Source of the DNA: Fremontodendron californicum
Taxonomy: Eukaryota > Streptophyta > Magnoliopsida > Malvales > Malvaceae
Assembly: GCA_030761205.1 (NCBI GenBank)
Contig: JAULJL010000002.1
Location: 21,183,010-21,247,009 of the forward strand
Direction of reading: 5' to 3'
Length of the DNA stretch: 64,000 nt
Below are positions 37,801-49,990 of the stretch, one piece after another. The first letter of the stretch is position 1, and each line of letters opens with the position of its first letter. The position numbers and the translations under genes were made by a program. The notes below the pieces were generated by a model. That model ran no database searches and had not been told where the DNA came from. It saw only the letters and a list, made by a program, of their open reading frames with translations.

Positions 37801-39799
37801 CAATGGCTCAAAGTCGTGCTCACTTGAGCATACTTGTGGAAAATTAAAGGGTTGTCAAATTGATTATTCTACCTTTGCGATTTTTTTTACTTCCCAATTT
37901 TTGTCCAAGGTTTTTAATTGTTTTAGCTACTGTTTTTAGGTCTTTAGGATGATCTCCAACAATTTTACTTTGGTTTTTAAATGATTTTATCAAAGGTAAA
38001 AAAATGTGTTTTGGCAAAATAGTTTTTCACCTAGTATTCATACTTTCACGATTTTTCTAGGCAGTCATCTTTAATCAGAAAATTAAACCAATTTTTTCAC
38101 GTGTAGTTTTACATGTTTTGAGTCTCCAATATTTGTTTTAGATTTTTAAAAATTTTTAAAAATAGGCTAAAAAATCGTGTGTCAAAATCGGATAGTAGAG
38201 GCAGATTTGAATTCAAAAGAAAAACAATGGTTGAATTTGGCTAAGGCATTTAGAAGGGGTTGGTTAGAAGCTTTAGCAACTGTCTTATGATAGTTTCTAA
38301 GAATTTTTAAACTTTAAAAATGATTTTATAAATCTAGGGTTAAGGGTGGTCAAGTCCGGGATTTTAAACTTAGGAAATTAGAGCCATTTTTAAAGGGTTT
38401 GGTAGGGGTTTTAATCTTCATTCAAGTTTCTTTTTCAAAATTGTTTTCAAACAATCACAAAGTATTTTGATTTTAGAAAATTTAATTTGACATATTTTCC
38501 TAAGGTAGCCGGATATCTTTTTAGACATACTGATTTCTTTAATTAAAGGAAAAAAAATACATTTTCTTGCATTGCATTTTTTATGTCCATGCATACTATA
38601 TAATATGTGATTTTTGATAATTTCTATGATATTTTTATTATTTTGATTTATTTTATGATGTTATATGGTTTGCTATATGGTTTTGAATATTTCATGATAT
38701 CCTATCTTTTTATTTTAGTTATTTATTTTTGTCACATTATTTAGCATATACTATGTTCATGCATTATTATTTCTATTTTCATGCATATTACATGATAGCA
38801 TTATTTTATGTTTCATTTCATTTCATGTCACTTAGATCATATTCCATGTCATTTAGGTTATATTATTTAGAATATGCCATGTCATTTAAAATATGCCATA
38901 TCATTTAAAATTGCCATGTCATTTAAATCATTTTATTTCATTTAGAATATACCATGATACTTAGGATTTTTCATTTCATCTAGAATATACTATGCCATTT
39001 AAATTATGTCATATCATTTAGGTTGCATTATATTATCTAGATTTTGCTATGTCATTTTTTTATGTCACACATGTTCATATTCATTTTTTTAAATGTTTCT
39101 TTTTTTTTAAAATAATGATTTTCAATAAAAAAAAAAAGATATTCCCGAGTTAAAATAATTCATGAGTTCTCTATCGGGTTTGCTGGAGGGAATATCATCA
39201 ATTATCATTAATAAAGGAATATCTTTCTTTTAAAAAACGAGAATGATTCGGAAGATTTTCCAAATAAATAAAAGTTTCTATATTTTGCCGATTTTGTCGG
39301 GGAATATAGAAAAATTTTGAATTAATAAATTTCGGATCATTTTCAAATAAAATAGAATTATTTTTCTTTAAATTGGGAATTACCTTGAAATACTAAATTA
39401 AAAACCAACTTTTTATCGAGACTTGAGATAACACATGATTAATAAGGTACCGTTTTATACGGGCGCTGTAGGGGTGCAAATCCTTCCTCGCACGTAACCG
39501 AGTCCAGAACCCGATTCTTTGATTTTCTCTGGTTTATAACGCAGACTTGAAATTGGTTTTAAAAGTGTTTTAATTAATTTTAAAATGTTTTGTTAAACCG
39601 GTTTTAATAGATGGCCGATCAAACCTAGCTAAAAATATTGGTGGCGACTCCATGACTTTTTTCGATGATGTTTTCAAACCTTCATTTTATTTCAAGAGGA
39701 ATTAAGTCGACTTTTCCTCGGTTTTTGTAATGTCATGCCTAACGAATTATAAAATCTCACGATGAGACTAGACTCATTATTTTTTTTTAGGTTGCGACA
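34804..39799 (+). repeat. 3' LTR of element A
   Basis: This 4996-bp LTR begins TGTAGAAATC and ends GGTTGCGACA. It is collinear with 15367-20720 but lacks about 330 bp corresponding to roughly 17200-17510. Its 158-bp repeat array lies at about 35480-36010. It is followed by the right ACTGG duplication. Confidence 0.95.
35480..36010 (+). repeat. 158-bp tandem repeats in the A 3' LTR
   Basis: Units with 'gcaaaatggccaaatcccgg' near 35595 and variants near 35755 and 35913 give a period near 158-160 bp, matching the 5' LTR array. Confidence 0.82.
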
Positions 39800-39804
39800 A
39801 CTGG
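39800..39804. repeat. Target-site duplication of element A, right (ACTGG)
   Basis: Exact copy of 15362-15366, directly after the 3' LTR. Confidence 0.95.
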
Positions 39805-40026
39805 CCATCCAACATTACGACCTCAATCTGATCCTTTTGTGCCTTCAACCCTTCTTTGGTGGCCAAGTTTTCAGTGTATCCATTTTCCCTTGATTGCGGT
39901 GGACACCAGTTCCATGAGCTTGGTCATCTAACCTCTAGACTCTGTTTGAGATTTTACCAACTGTTCTCACAATTCTTCCTGTGTTTTTTCCATTCTTTCC
40001 ATTCGGGCAACTTATTCATTCTCCAT
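39805..40026 (-). pseudogene. B gag N-terminus, cut off by element A
   Basis: On the minus strand an ATG at 40026 begins MENE, is stopped at once by TAA, and then continues VARMERME and a Q/E-rich heptad stretch like that of D gag (58514 on). After the 'gaggtcgtaatg' block (matching D 58715-58724) it stops at the insertion site of A and resumes at 15361. The coiled coil would help gag assemble. Confidence 0.8.
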
Positions 40027-40159
40027 AGCTCTGGCCTGTGTTACAAAGGTGCTCAATACTTCTTATACCTCTGATTTGAAATGGAAATTTCTTCAAAAAC
40101 TCTTACAGCCAAGCCGACTTCTATCTTATTCCCCCAAATGTGTGCCATGATGAATGAGC

Positions 40160-40740
40160 CATGAATGTCATGAATGCAATTTGATGCACGTAAAGAATAA
40201 ACAAAGTAATGCATGGACATATACAGTGAATGATCATGTATGTCACAAACTTATTCTACAATATATGTTAAGAATGCAACATGATGTTAATATGATGCAT
40301 GTAAAGAATAAATACACGGGTATATACAGAGAATGACCATGTATGTCACAAATGTATTCTACAATGAATAACCATATTGTTATGAATGCAACAAGATGTC
40401 AATATGGTGTATGTAGAGAATGAGTAAACGTGTATATAGAGAGAATGACCATTTATGTCACAAATGTATTCTACAATGAATGACCATATTGTTATGAATG
40501 CAACACGATTTCAATATGATACATGTAAAGAATAAATAAATTGATACATGGTTATATACAGAGAATGACCATGTATGTCATGAATGCAGCCTGATGCCAA
40601 CATGATGCATGTAAAGAATAAACAAATTAATGCATGAATATACACAGAGAAAACATGTTGACATGTATGTCATGAATGCAGCCTGATGCCAACATGATGC
40701 ATGTAAAGAATAAACGAATTAACACAAGGGTATATGCAAG
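40160..40740 (-). repeat. Tandem repeat spacer before B gag (87-115 bp units)
   Basis: About six units each carry 'gatgcatgtaaagaataaa' and 'gaatgaccatgtatgtca', starting near 40180, 40293, 40403, 40515, 40603 and 40697. Early units are about 110-115 bp and later ones about 87-94 bp. The same repeats, in opposite orientation, occur in D at 56380-56765 and 58016-58400. Confidence 0.82.
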
Positions 40741-42426
40741 TGTTGGTGTAAGCCCTGTAAGCCAATCTAGTTAGGCTTGTAAGACACTATTTATATATTC
40801 ATGTATTGCACATTATATTTTATTAATTATAATTGAGGTATTTCTTTAACCGTAAGTTTTGTTATAATTGTTATAAATAACTTGTGAAGATAAAGCCCAT
40901 GAAACACAATTGCTTTGCAAAGGAATTATAAGGAGTTACAATTATAAGGATCCTTATGCATCAATGCCGTGTTTCTAAAACTGTTCCTGGTCATTGTATT
41001 GTCAAGACAGGGCATTGACAATGCTCAAAGACTAGCATATGTTAAGCCTTCATGCACTTGATGCATGCAACCGATCTCATATGTTGAAAGTATAGAGATA
41101 CTTGGGGATAACATATGGGTGCTTGTTAGTTGAACAAGTTCACTGAAGATAACCCACTATGAGAGTTCCATTTGGTATCTCACTCAAGTGTCTATGGAAA
41201 TTACTCTCATGTGTCAATAGTGTAAGTAATCCTTTGACTTGTGACACCAGGTCATTTTGTATGTGAATCGTCATACTTAGATTTCATCATGAACGGGTCT
41301 CAAAAAGGGATGCTTAGGGTAGGGTGTTATTGGGTATGACATGAAGCATACGAAGATGAATGAGTGGTCCAGAGAGGATTCATCACCCCAAGTGATATAA
41401 GGAGACATATCTCACATGTATTTGGCTTATATTTACTTATGGAAGTCCTTGGCCAAGGCAATACTTAAGGAGTTAATATTAAAGTTGCAGATATAATATG
41501 GAATGGGATAAAGAGTAGACACTGAACCATGCTCTTTCCTATCCCAGGATATTTGATGAAAGGTTCGAATTACAGAGACATATTGTACACGAAAGGCTTG
41601 TCGAACCTTGTTGACTCTCTCGGCATTTGGATGGTCATGATGCATTGCTAGATGCCTCTCATGATCTATAAATATAAATAGGAAATTCTTAAATGAATTT
41701 AATTTATATTTATTGCCAACATGTTGATGGCCTAATGGGTCACACACAAAAGGTGATTAATGAAATTAAAAATAGATTAGGCCAGATTAAATATTCATTA
41801 AGTGTTGTGGGCTTATTGTGAATATTTAATAATATGTATAAGGGCTTTAGTGCAGTTAGTCCAATAGTTGGCTACACTAAACCTGATTATATATATGCAT
41901 AATGTTGTTGCCACCTCCTACTGATGAAACCCTGGTAGCCGCACGCCTCTCACTCTCTCTGCGAGAATCGGCCGCATAGAGAAAAAAAAGAGGAGGAATC
42001 TGTTTCGTCTTGTCTGCTTCTTTTTCGGCTAACTAAAGTAAAGGAGGAAGGTTTCTCACAACCTAGACTACTAGCATCGTCTTGGCAAAACATAATCTCA
42101 ATCTTGTAAAGGTTTTCGAGTCACCTGTGTGGATTACTGTTACAGGCCGGACAATTGGATGGCTTTGGTTTGCAACAACCGGGCTTGGTGTGCAAGAACA
42201 AGAACATCAAGAATCTGACTTGAGGTTTCGGTAATCTCAATTTCTGAGGTATGAGATTTTGCTTGTTATATGTTATTGACAAGATGATCATTTTTGAATT
42301 CATAAGCAGATCCATGGAGGAATTCGGTTTTCTCTTTGTTTTGTTTTATTCCCCTGCATTGATAATTTAACTTGTTGATTAAATTATACATGATCTCTGT
42401 TTTAGCATATGATCTGAATCCCAACA
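40741..42426 (+). mobile_element. Copia-like solo LTR
   Basis: The 1686-bp insert starts TGTTGGTGTAAGCC and ends GAATCCCAACA, so the ends form the short inverted repeat TGTTGG/CCAACA. The flanks GCAAG (40736-40740) and ACAAG (42427-42431) are a 5-bp duplication with one change. The empty site can be seen in D near 56360, where 'tatatacaaag' (reverse strand) runs on without the insert. A TATA-like 'ctatttatatatt' is near 40788, supporting plus orientation. The superfamily call rests on the TGTTGG...CCAACA ends and length only. No internal coding region. Confidence 0.85.
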
Positions 42427-43672
42427 ACAAGGAATTAATCAATGATTAAACGAAATTGGTGGGACCAATCTTGATTATTCAAAACTCTCACTATGCAAGA
42501 TTTGGCCCCAAATTTAATCCGTGATTTTTTTGAAACATGTTTTCCTCGTAAAAATCAAAATATTATTTTCCAAAACCAATTTTTATAAAAAACTTTTGGG
42601 GTAGTGGGTCTTATTATGGCACGGGTGTCCAAATATTTATTCAACACTACTGGTCTACAATTCTTATTTAATCAATCAACAAATGTTTAAGCAATTAACA
42701 AATAAAATTATTGTCACCGTGAGATCAAAAATACAATTATAAATGTACATGCTCTATTTACACATGCATTAATCAATGTAATGTACAAGATGTCAAAATG
42801 ATTGAAAAAAAGAATTTTCTTATTTATAGCTTTAAAGTTAATGAATACTTGCCCCATCAATATCAACTTATTTAGGCATCAAGGTGCCTTTAGGGCGGGA
42901 TATTGAACTTATTACGGGCGACACAATGTACGTTCATCATCGCCCGATTTGCAAAACTTATTCGGAATGTAAAATAGGTAACAAAAGGCTGGAAATGTCC
43001 CTCCATGTGTTCCTAACTTCGGTATGTTTATCAAAAATTTGGTAGGGCTTTGCCTATGTTGGCTTTATATGACTCACTATATGTGGGTGAATGAAGTTCT
43101 AAAAAGGCCCCGAATTGTTCCTCACTGTCACCTGTTAAGGCTAGTAAGGCACCCCGATAAAAATGGGTTCAATTCGTTAGAGTATATTTCCCTAACCCAT
43201 GCGGAGGATTATCACGAGAGCTTAGGTAATTTATACTCTGAAAGTATTTTGCTAGCCCATGCGGAGGATCATCACAAGAGCGTAGCTACTTTACTTCCAC
43301 TTAAAAGGACGAAACTCGGGTATAGAGCTCATGTTATGCAAATGCAATTGTAGTGTGTGAGGAGGAACAACAAACCTTACACCACCTATTCTACACCCCT
43401 TATTCTAAATACCTCGACCATTTATTAAGGACAAGATTAAACAATGTAAGCATTAATTAAGCAAAGAACAATAATATTCAACAAGATAACCAGAGAACAA
43501 TAATAATATGCATGTACATGAGTATGAACATATTCAAAAACATTTTATTAGTTTTAAAATTTTCCTTATTATTATTAAAAAAAATGTGGGAACTAAAATT
43601 AAATACCGAATAAAATCTATAAATCGAGACTTTTGATAATACACAACTAATTTCAAGCCTGACTCTCTAAAA
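42427..43672 (-). other. Leader of element B
   Basis: This is non-coding on the minus strand. It matches the D leader (55237-56370) through blocks such as 'gcccgatttgcaaaa', 'aattgttcctcactgtc' and 'gtagaataggtggtg' in reverse. The one 109-residue plus-strand frame here (43024-43353) is antisense to the leader and is not a gene. Confidence 0.65.
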
Positions 43673-43692
43673 GTCTCCAGTGGAGTCGCGAA
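43673..43692 (-). other. Primer-binding site of element B
   Basis: The plus-strand 'gtctccagtggagtcgcgaa' is the reverse complement of TTCGCGACTCCACTGGAGAC, two changes from the PBS of D. It lies two bases inside the 5' LTR edge and fixes the orientation of B. Confidence 0.85.
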
Positions 43693-43694
43693 GC

Positions 43695-46600
43695 TGTTGT
43701 AACGAATCTCGCGACCGTTAAGTGACGTATAAAATAATAATAGGTGTGGGGAGAAGAAGAGGAAAAGACGACTTAATTCTTCTTAGATTAAAATTGAGGG
43801 TTTGAAAACAACTTCGGAAAAGAAATGGAGTCGCCACCAATATTTTTTGACTAGGTGTGATTGGCCACCTATTAAAACCGGTTTTTGTAAAACATTTTAG
43901 AATTAATTAAAATATTTTTTAAAACCAATTTCGAAGTCTATGCTTTGAAACAGAGAAAACAAGTGCGGGTTCGGGAGTCAGTTACGTGTGGGAAGGATTA
44001 GCACCCCCACAACGCCCGTATAAAACGGTACCTTATTAATCGTGTGTTATCTTGAGTCTCGATAAAAAGAAGGTTTTAGGTTCGGCATTTAAAATTAATC
44101 CCCTTTTAAAAACAATTATATTATTTGAGAATGATTCATAATTTATTAACACAAAAAATTTCTATATTCCCCGACAGACCCGGCAAAATATAGAAATGTT
44201 TATTTATTTTGAAAATTCTCAGAATCATCCTTGTTTTTGAAAAAAAAAAGATATTCTTTCGTTAATGATAATTGATGATATCCTCCCCGGCAGACCCAGT
44301 AGAGAACTCATGAATTATTTTAACTTGGGAATAACCTTGTTTTATTAAAAATCATTAATTATTTTTCATGCATTTTAAATCATAAAAAAAATGATCATGA
44401 ATATGCAAATCAATACTAAGATACAAATATAATTTAAACAACATGTACAATTATCATGGCATTGCAAACATATATTATGACATGGCAAAAGAATTAATGA
44501 CATGGCATGCTTGACATGGCAAAATCTAAATGACATGGTAAAAGAATTAATGACATGGCATATGAATTAATGACATGGCAAATCCTATTATGACATGACA
44601 AAAGAATTAATGACATGGCATGCTTGACATGGTAAAATCTAAATGACATGGCCAAAAGGATGAATGACATGGCATGCTTGACATGGCAAAATCTAAATGA
44701 CATGGCCAAAAGAATTAATGACATGGCTGGCATATGAATTAATGACATGGCATGCTTGATATGGCAAAATCTTATTATGGCATAGAAAAATAAATCATGA
44801 CATGGCATGCAAAGAGATCATATAGGCAACAATCACAAAATGACATTATCATAGAATATTCACATCCATCAACACATCATGATCAAGATAGCAACATGAA
44901 TATCAATAAAATGATTCAATCATGGAATATTCAAACATAGAATTATCATGATCAAAATGGCAAATTAAGACATTAATTAATAAATGCTCTCATCATGGAA
45001 TATGCATGAACCTAGAATATGCACATATCATCATTTTGAAATTCTTTTTTCATGAATTTTTCTTTTTATGTGAAATTACATAAATGGCATACGTCGAGAC
45101 ATTAAACAAAACTCCCCGACAAACCCGGCAAAGCTTTGGAAAAATATCCTTTCGCATGACACATACGTAATTTCGGATAAAACGAAAACCATACCTCACG
45201 ATTCCATAAACACGTGCGTTGAATCATTTCCTAACCTCCCCGGAAACCCGACAAAGATTAAGAACTAGTTCTCGCCAAATGTTAGGAAACCTAAAAGACA
45301 CGTTTTTATACTGAATTAAGCAAAAACGTTTTAAAATATGCAATGCATGAAAATGCATTTCTCCCTTGAAGTAAGGACATCTGTACACCTAAGAAGGTAT
45401 CCGACTACTTTTTAAAGAAACTTAAATTGGATTTCTAAGTTGAATGATTTTGGGCTTAGATTAAGGGAAATGCAATTTTTTTTGAAACCCGGATTAACTA
45501 CCCATGCCCGATTTTTGTAAAATTTTTTTTATCTTTTACATAACATAGAAAACATCCCAAAACAGTAGCTAATAACTCCAACCAGCCCCTCCGTTTTACA
45601 AATAAAATCAAAATTTTGCTAGTTTAGAAATGCTCACTTTGACTCCAAAACCGGTTTTAGAAAACTATTTTTCTACCCCTTATAAAATAAAAAAAAATCA
45701 ATAAATTCTGAAACAAATCAGTTTTGACTTGATACATGATGTACTTTATGAGAAAAATCATTTTTTAATTCGGACCAAAAATAACTAGGCCAAAGTTGCC
45801 TCAAAATCAAAATAGTAGTTAAAGACAGCTCTACCGAAAACGAATTTTTTACCCTTGAAAAAAAAATCAAAAAATTATGGAAAAATCAATTTTTAGTTCG
45901 GACCAAAAATGCCTAGGCCAAAGTTGCCTCAAAAACAGAATACTAGTTAAAGATAGCTATACTGAAAACGATTTTCTACCCTTGAATAAAAATTCAAAAA
46001 ATTCTGAAATTAATTTTGACTTAAAACATGATGAACTATATGAGGAAAAATCAGTTTTTAATTCGGACCAGAAATACCTAGTAAAAATATTGCCCAAAAT
46101 TAAACTATCCAATCTACAAACCATCATTTTTTCAACTAGTTTGCACAAGAGACTTTGGCTATAGACCATTGATTGGTCATAGCCAAAAATCAAGTTGAGA
46201 ATGCTATGAATGCATGATTTTCTAGCAAACAAAAAAATATAAAGATGATCAAATATGAGCTAAAAAAGAAAAAAAAAATAAACAAGCAAAGAAAATGGAG
46301 GTTAGCTCAATGGTTGGTTCTTTGGACATAGTCCTACCTAACCAAAATCAGTTGATAAAAATCAAGATCCTCGAGCCTTTTAACCTATTTTATTTTTTTG
46401 AAAGAAAACCAAGGAAAAGATCTATCCTACCACAATAGTGAATCCCACAATCAAGAGCAACCAAGAAAAATGAAGCCAAGACACAAGCACAAAGGAGGCA
46501 TAGCATTCGGCCAACAAAGAAAATGAAAGGGGAAAATGTTGTTTTCTTTGTTTCTTTTCAAAAAAAAGTGAAGGGGAAGAAGAGAACCTCTTTAAAACCT

Positions 46601-48558
46601 TTTCAAAAACCATTTATTTTCAAGAAAAAAAAAATGACATCAGCATGGAAAAGAAGAAAACAACTACATGAAAACAATAAGAAAATAAAGAACAAGAGAA
46701 GAGAAGGAAATTTACCTAGCAAAGCTTCCAAAAATCTCTCAAACTCCTCCTCCTTTCCCTTTTTTCTCTTCCTTTCCTTTCTTCTTAGGGTATTTTTTTA
46801 GCTACTGTGTATATCCTCCAAACGTAGTGAATGATCTCCTTAAAATGAATTCTCCCCCCTCTAAGAATGCTTGGCCGATTGCCTCCCTTTTAGTGTAGAG
46901 AAAATGCTCATCTTTTTAGCCTTTTGTCATGCCTTGTGCATGCTCTCCAACATCTTTGCCACATGGCTATTTCTTGTACCTCTCCTCATGATCATTTCCT
47001 TAAATTAAGGGTCTACTAACCTCTTATTGGCCAACAATGCCACCTCAATTATTCTTGTCTCCTATCTCTACAGAATATCTTAAGCCACTTGTCATGATCA
47101 TGTAGCTTACTAACAAAATATCCTCCTAGTCGGCATTTTTATTCCACTTGGCATGATCACATAGCCTTTACATGGCCTTCACATGGCTTTGCAATTAAAA
47201 AGCCTCCTATTGACCAAAAATGCCACATAGGCAAGTAGTGGAAAATCATGTCCCTTCTTAAAAATGCCATCTTTCTACTTCATCTTGGCCATTAGATTAA
47301 GTTGATCAAACTCTCCTCTCCCTCTTTCCATGCTGGCTGAAAATGGCCTGGAATATTCTAGGTTATTCGTCTTTTTTATTTGCAAAGTGGTCCTTTTCGT
47401 TTTTTCGATAAAATTGTATTTTGGCCCCCAAACTTGATGTATTTGCAAATAGACCCCAATATTGGAATTTTATTCTCCAATCCGTCCCACCCAATATAAA
47501 ACTCAGTTCTGGAAGTTTTCATAATTTTTCGAGCTCGTTTTCTATTTTTTTTGGATTTTTCTCTAAAATTATGGATTAGTCCCTCGAATTTAGCCTATTT
47601 GCATTTTGGCTCCAATTTCGGGTTTTTTCCTTATCATTGCCTTATTTCCATACTAAAATTTAATTTTGGAAAGTTTCTCAATTTTTTGAGCTCGGATTCT
47701 ATTTTTCTCGGATTTTCCAAAATTGCCTTTTAGCCCTTGAAACCTCGGTTTTACTCGAAACGGGCCAATGTTTTGGATTTTCTTTTTCCATTACCTTTTT
47801 CATATATTGAATTAGAGTTGGACCAGTTTTTCCCAATTTTTACATCTCAATTCCTCTTCGATTTAGTTTTCTTTTTCTTTTTCCTCAAATTTAGGAATTT
47901 TCTCGATTTTCGAGTTTCTCTTCCAGTCGGCTCTTTCTTTGGATCCACTTCAAACTGGAACTTGGGGTATCTTTATTTATTTATTTATTATTTATCAACT
48001 AGGGATTTTAATTTTACCGAATTGGACCATCTTCGTAGTTTTTCCCAAATTTGTGATTTTCCCATTTATTCACTATATCTTTATTTTCTTTTTTTTTTTT
48101 TCTTCAAGTTGATTCCTCCTTCAACTCCACTTCAAATTGGACCTTCCAATATACTTATTTATTGATCTTATTCCATTCTGAACCTTCAATTTTGTCAAAT
48201 TTGATCGTTTATGCATTTTCCCAAATTTGGAAATTCCATGCTTTTCTCTTGCACTGATTTTTGCAATTTGTCTTTCCACTTTCAATTTTCCTCTCTATCT
48301 TCAATTGTGGATCTCCAATTGTCAATATTTCTTCACCATTATTCAAATCATCTTTGAATCTTGATTTTCCCTAAAAATTAACTTTTTGAGGTTGACTTTT
48401 TTAGAGTTGAATTTTTTGGAGTTGACTTTTTCGTATTGACCTACGAATCAAAGTCTTGGAGATCCATCTGTGGAATGAGGGGAGATTCTTTGCATTCCAC
48501 GAAGTTAAAAGGAGAACATACCTTGTTTAGGGGGCCCGGACAAAATTAGGTGTCTACA
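43695..48558 (-). repeat. 5' LTR of element B
   Basis: This 4864-bp LTR reads on the plus strand from TGTTGTAACG to GGTGTCTACA, the reverse of the family LTR. Its 3' end (GTTACAACA on the sense strand) has diverged from GGTTGCGACA. The area 45660-46090 contains three related blocks with 'ttcggaccaaaaat'. The 158-bp arrays of the other LTRs are not obvious here; 47380-47720 has two looser units. B is therefore a more diverged subfamily. Confidence 0.9.
44460..44815 (-). repeat. Short tandem repeats of 'gacatggc' type in B LTR
   Basis: The blocks 'gaattaatgacatggcatgc' and 'ttgacatggcaaaatctaaa' alternate six or so times with units of about 30-65 bp. They give a false minus-strand frame (44494-44808) of repeated residues. 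The array is specific to B, at the place where other LTRs have 'catgtcatttag' tracts. Confidence 0.85.
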
Positions 48559-49792
48559 CCCCGATTGGTTAGCCAATGTGGTGATGGTAAAGAAGGTTAA
48601 CGGCAAGTGGCACATGTGTGTAGACTTCACCGACCTGAACAAGGCTTCCCCAAAGGACAGTTTTCCCCTACCCTCCATAGACAGACTGGTAGACTCATCA
48701 GCGGGACATAAATATCTGAGCTTCATGGATGCTTTTTCAGGGTACAATCAGATCAGAATGAATCCCGAGGACCAGGATAAAACGTCTTTCATCAAGGAGG
48801 AAGGCCTATTATGTTATCAGGTAATGCCTTTTGGACTAAAAAATGCGAGGGCGACCTACCAAAGACTGGTAAACAAGCTGTTCAGAGACCAGATTGGGCG
48901 AAATATGAAAGTTTACGTGGGTGACATGTTAGTGAAGAGTTCCTCTATGGAACAGCACATATCTGACCTAGCAAAGGTCTTCCGCATCCTCAAACAGCAT
49001 GGCTTGAGGTTGAACCCTGCCAAATATTGGGCGAAAATTCAGGCGATACAGATATACAACCACCCAAGAACGCCCGAGAAATGCAAAGGTTAACTTGTAG
49101 GGTGGTCGCCCTAAATAGATTTGTCTCTAAACTGGTAGGCAAATGCTTACCTTTCTTTAAGGTGCTCTGAGGCACCTCCCGATATCAGTGAAATCAGGAT
49201 TGCCAAGAAGCATTTGAAGAACTGAAGAGGTACCTGTGCTCCTCGCCATTGTTAATCAGCCCCTTGGCGGGTGACCCCTTGTGTGTCTACTTGGTAGCAT
49301 CAGATGAAACAGTGGCAGCACTGTTAGTCAAAGAAGAGCAGGCCTGTCAGACCCCAGTCTATTATATCAACAGAGCTTTACAGAATGGCGAGATCAACTA
49401 CACTAGATTGGAAAAAATTTCCTTCGCTCTACTGGTGGTGGCAATGAGGCTTAGACAATACTTCCAGGCCCATCTTATCACTGTCTTAACAGATTAGCCC
49501 CTTAAAGAAGTTTTGCAGAAAGTGGACACCTCGGGTAGGATGGTCAAGTGGAGAATCGAGCTCAGTGTATTTGGCATAGAGTTTAGATCAAGGAAGGTGA
49601 TTAAGGCCCAGATCTTTGCAGATTTTGTAGCTGGCTGCTCGTTTACCAATGACGTTACTGCACCAGTTCAATACCCAATGGAGCCCCCACAAAACTAGAT
49701 GAATCGGCACCTCCCTCGGAGCTAACACTAATACATAAACCCAATATGGCAAAGCCTACCCCCAAGAATATGTGGACGTTGTATGTGGACGG
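48559..49792 (+). pseudogene. Element C: Tat-like pol fragment (RT, RNase H)
   Basis: The fragment begins inside RT (DWLANVVMVKK) and has MCVDFTDLNKASPKDSFPLP, the FMDAFSGYNQI block and MPFGLKNARATYQR. The catalytic box reads YVGD (48914-48925), so the first catalytic aspartate is lost. The thumb is shortened after LNPAK (about 49017). RNase H is seen from 49200 to 49700 with stops near 49168 and 49496. A WTLYVDG block at 49771 is the start of an archaeal-type second RNase H, cut at 49793. The DNA is visibly richer in G and C than its surroundings, so it comes from another Tat family than A. B is inserted at its left end; its own LTRs are not in view. Confidence 0.88.
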
Positions 49793-49990
49793 TGTTGGGT
49801 TATGCTACTCTCGGGCTCATGCTTAAACAAAATCAATAAAGTGTAGCGGAAGTTATCAAATAAGCATCCGAAGTACATAAGGATCTTAGGCTTGTGTTTA
49901 GCATAGGTTTATAGAATTCAAAACAAATTAAATCACCGATATGATTTAGAAGTTGCCTACTTAAGATATAGTAACCTTAACTTGCAGATT
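49793..49990. mobile_element. Fragment G: possible LTR end inserted in C
   Basis: The coding of C stops exactly where TGTTGGGTTATGC begins. TGTTGG is also the start of the solo LTR at 40741, so this may be the first 198 bases of a Copia-like LTR, with target bases GACGG (49788-49792). It is cut at 49990 by element D. No second edge is visible, so the call is tentative. Confidence 0.45.

Larger units (their letters stand above)
15367..39799 (+). mobile_element. Element A: complete 24.4-kb Ogre/Tat-type Ty3/gypsy retrotransposon
   Basis: The edges are defined by a 5' LTR (15367-20720), a 3' LTR (34804-39799) and an exact ACTGG duplication. The order inside is PBS, long leader, ORF1, gag, protease, candidate intron, reverse transcriptase, RNase H, archaeal-type RNase H, integrase, repeat-bearing 3' UTR and polypurine tract. 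The size, the extra 5' ORF, the intron position, the second RNase H and the roughly 5-kb LTRs fit the Ogre lineage of Tat elements. Every frame has stops or shifts. The first 130 or so bases of the two LTRs differ at about eleven places by eye, and the 3' LTR lacks about 330 bp, so the insertion is not young. Confidence 0.95.
8424..48558 (-). mobile_element. Element B: pol-less Ogre-like retrotransposon, multiply interrupted
   Basis: Read on the minus strand from the right, the order is: 5' LTR (48558-43695), PBS, leader, tandem-repeat spacer, gag, a non-coding 3' region and a minisatellite-rich 3' UTR. LTR E then cuts it, and the 3' LTR lies outside the window. Removing the three internal insertions (12900-14403, 15367-39799, 40741-42426) with one copy of each duplication gives a layout collinear with element D (55215-62340). 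No protease, reverse transcriptase, RNase H or integrase lies between gag and the 3' region. B interrupts pol fragment C, and its right duplication would be CCCCG (48559-48563). Confidence 0.85.

Noticed and set aside
40160..40740. CRISPR-like appearance of regular repeats
   Set aside because: Units are long, degenerate, directly adjacent with no unique spacers, and lie inside a plant retrotransposon.
43024..43353. 109-codon plus frame in the B leader
   Set aside because: It is antisense to a leader conserved in A and D and has no recognisable domain.
44494..44808. 104-codon minus frame rich in repeated AMSLILL-type residues
   Set aside because: It is the translation of short 'gacatggc' tandem repeats in the B LTR.
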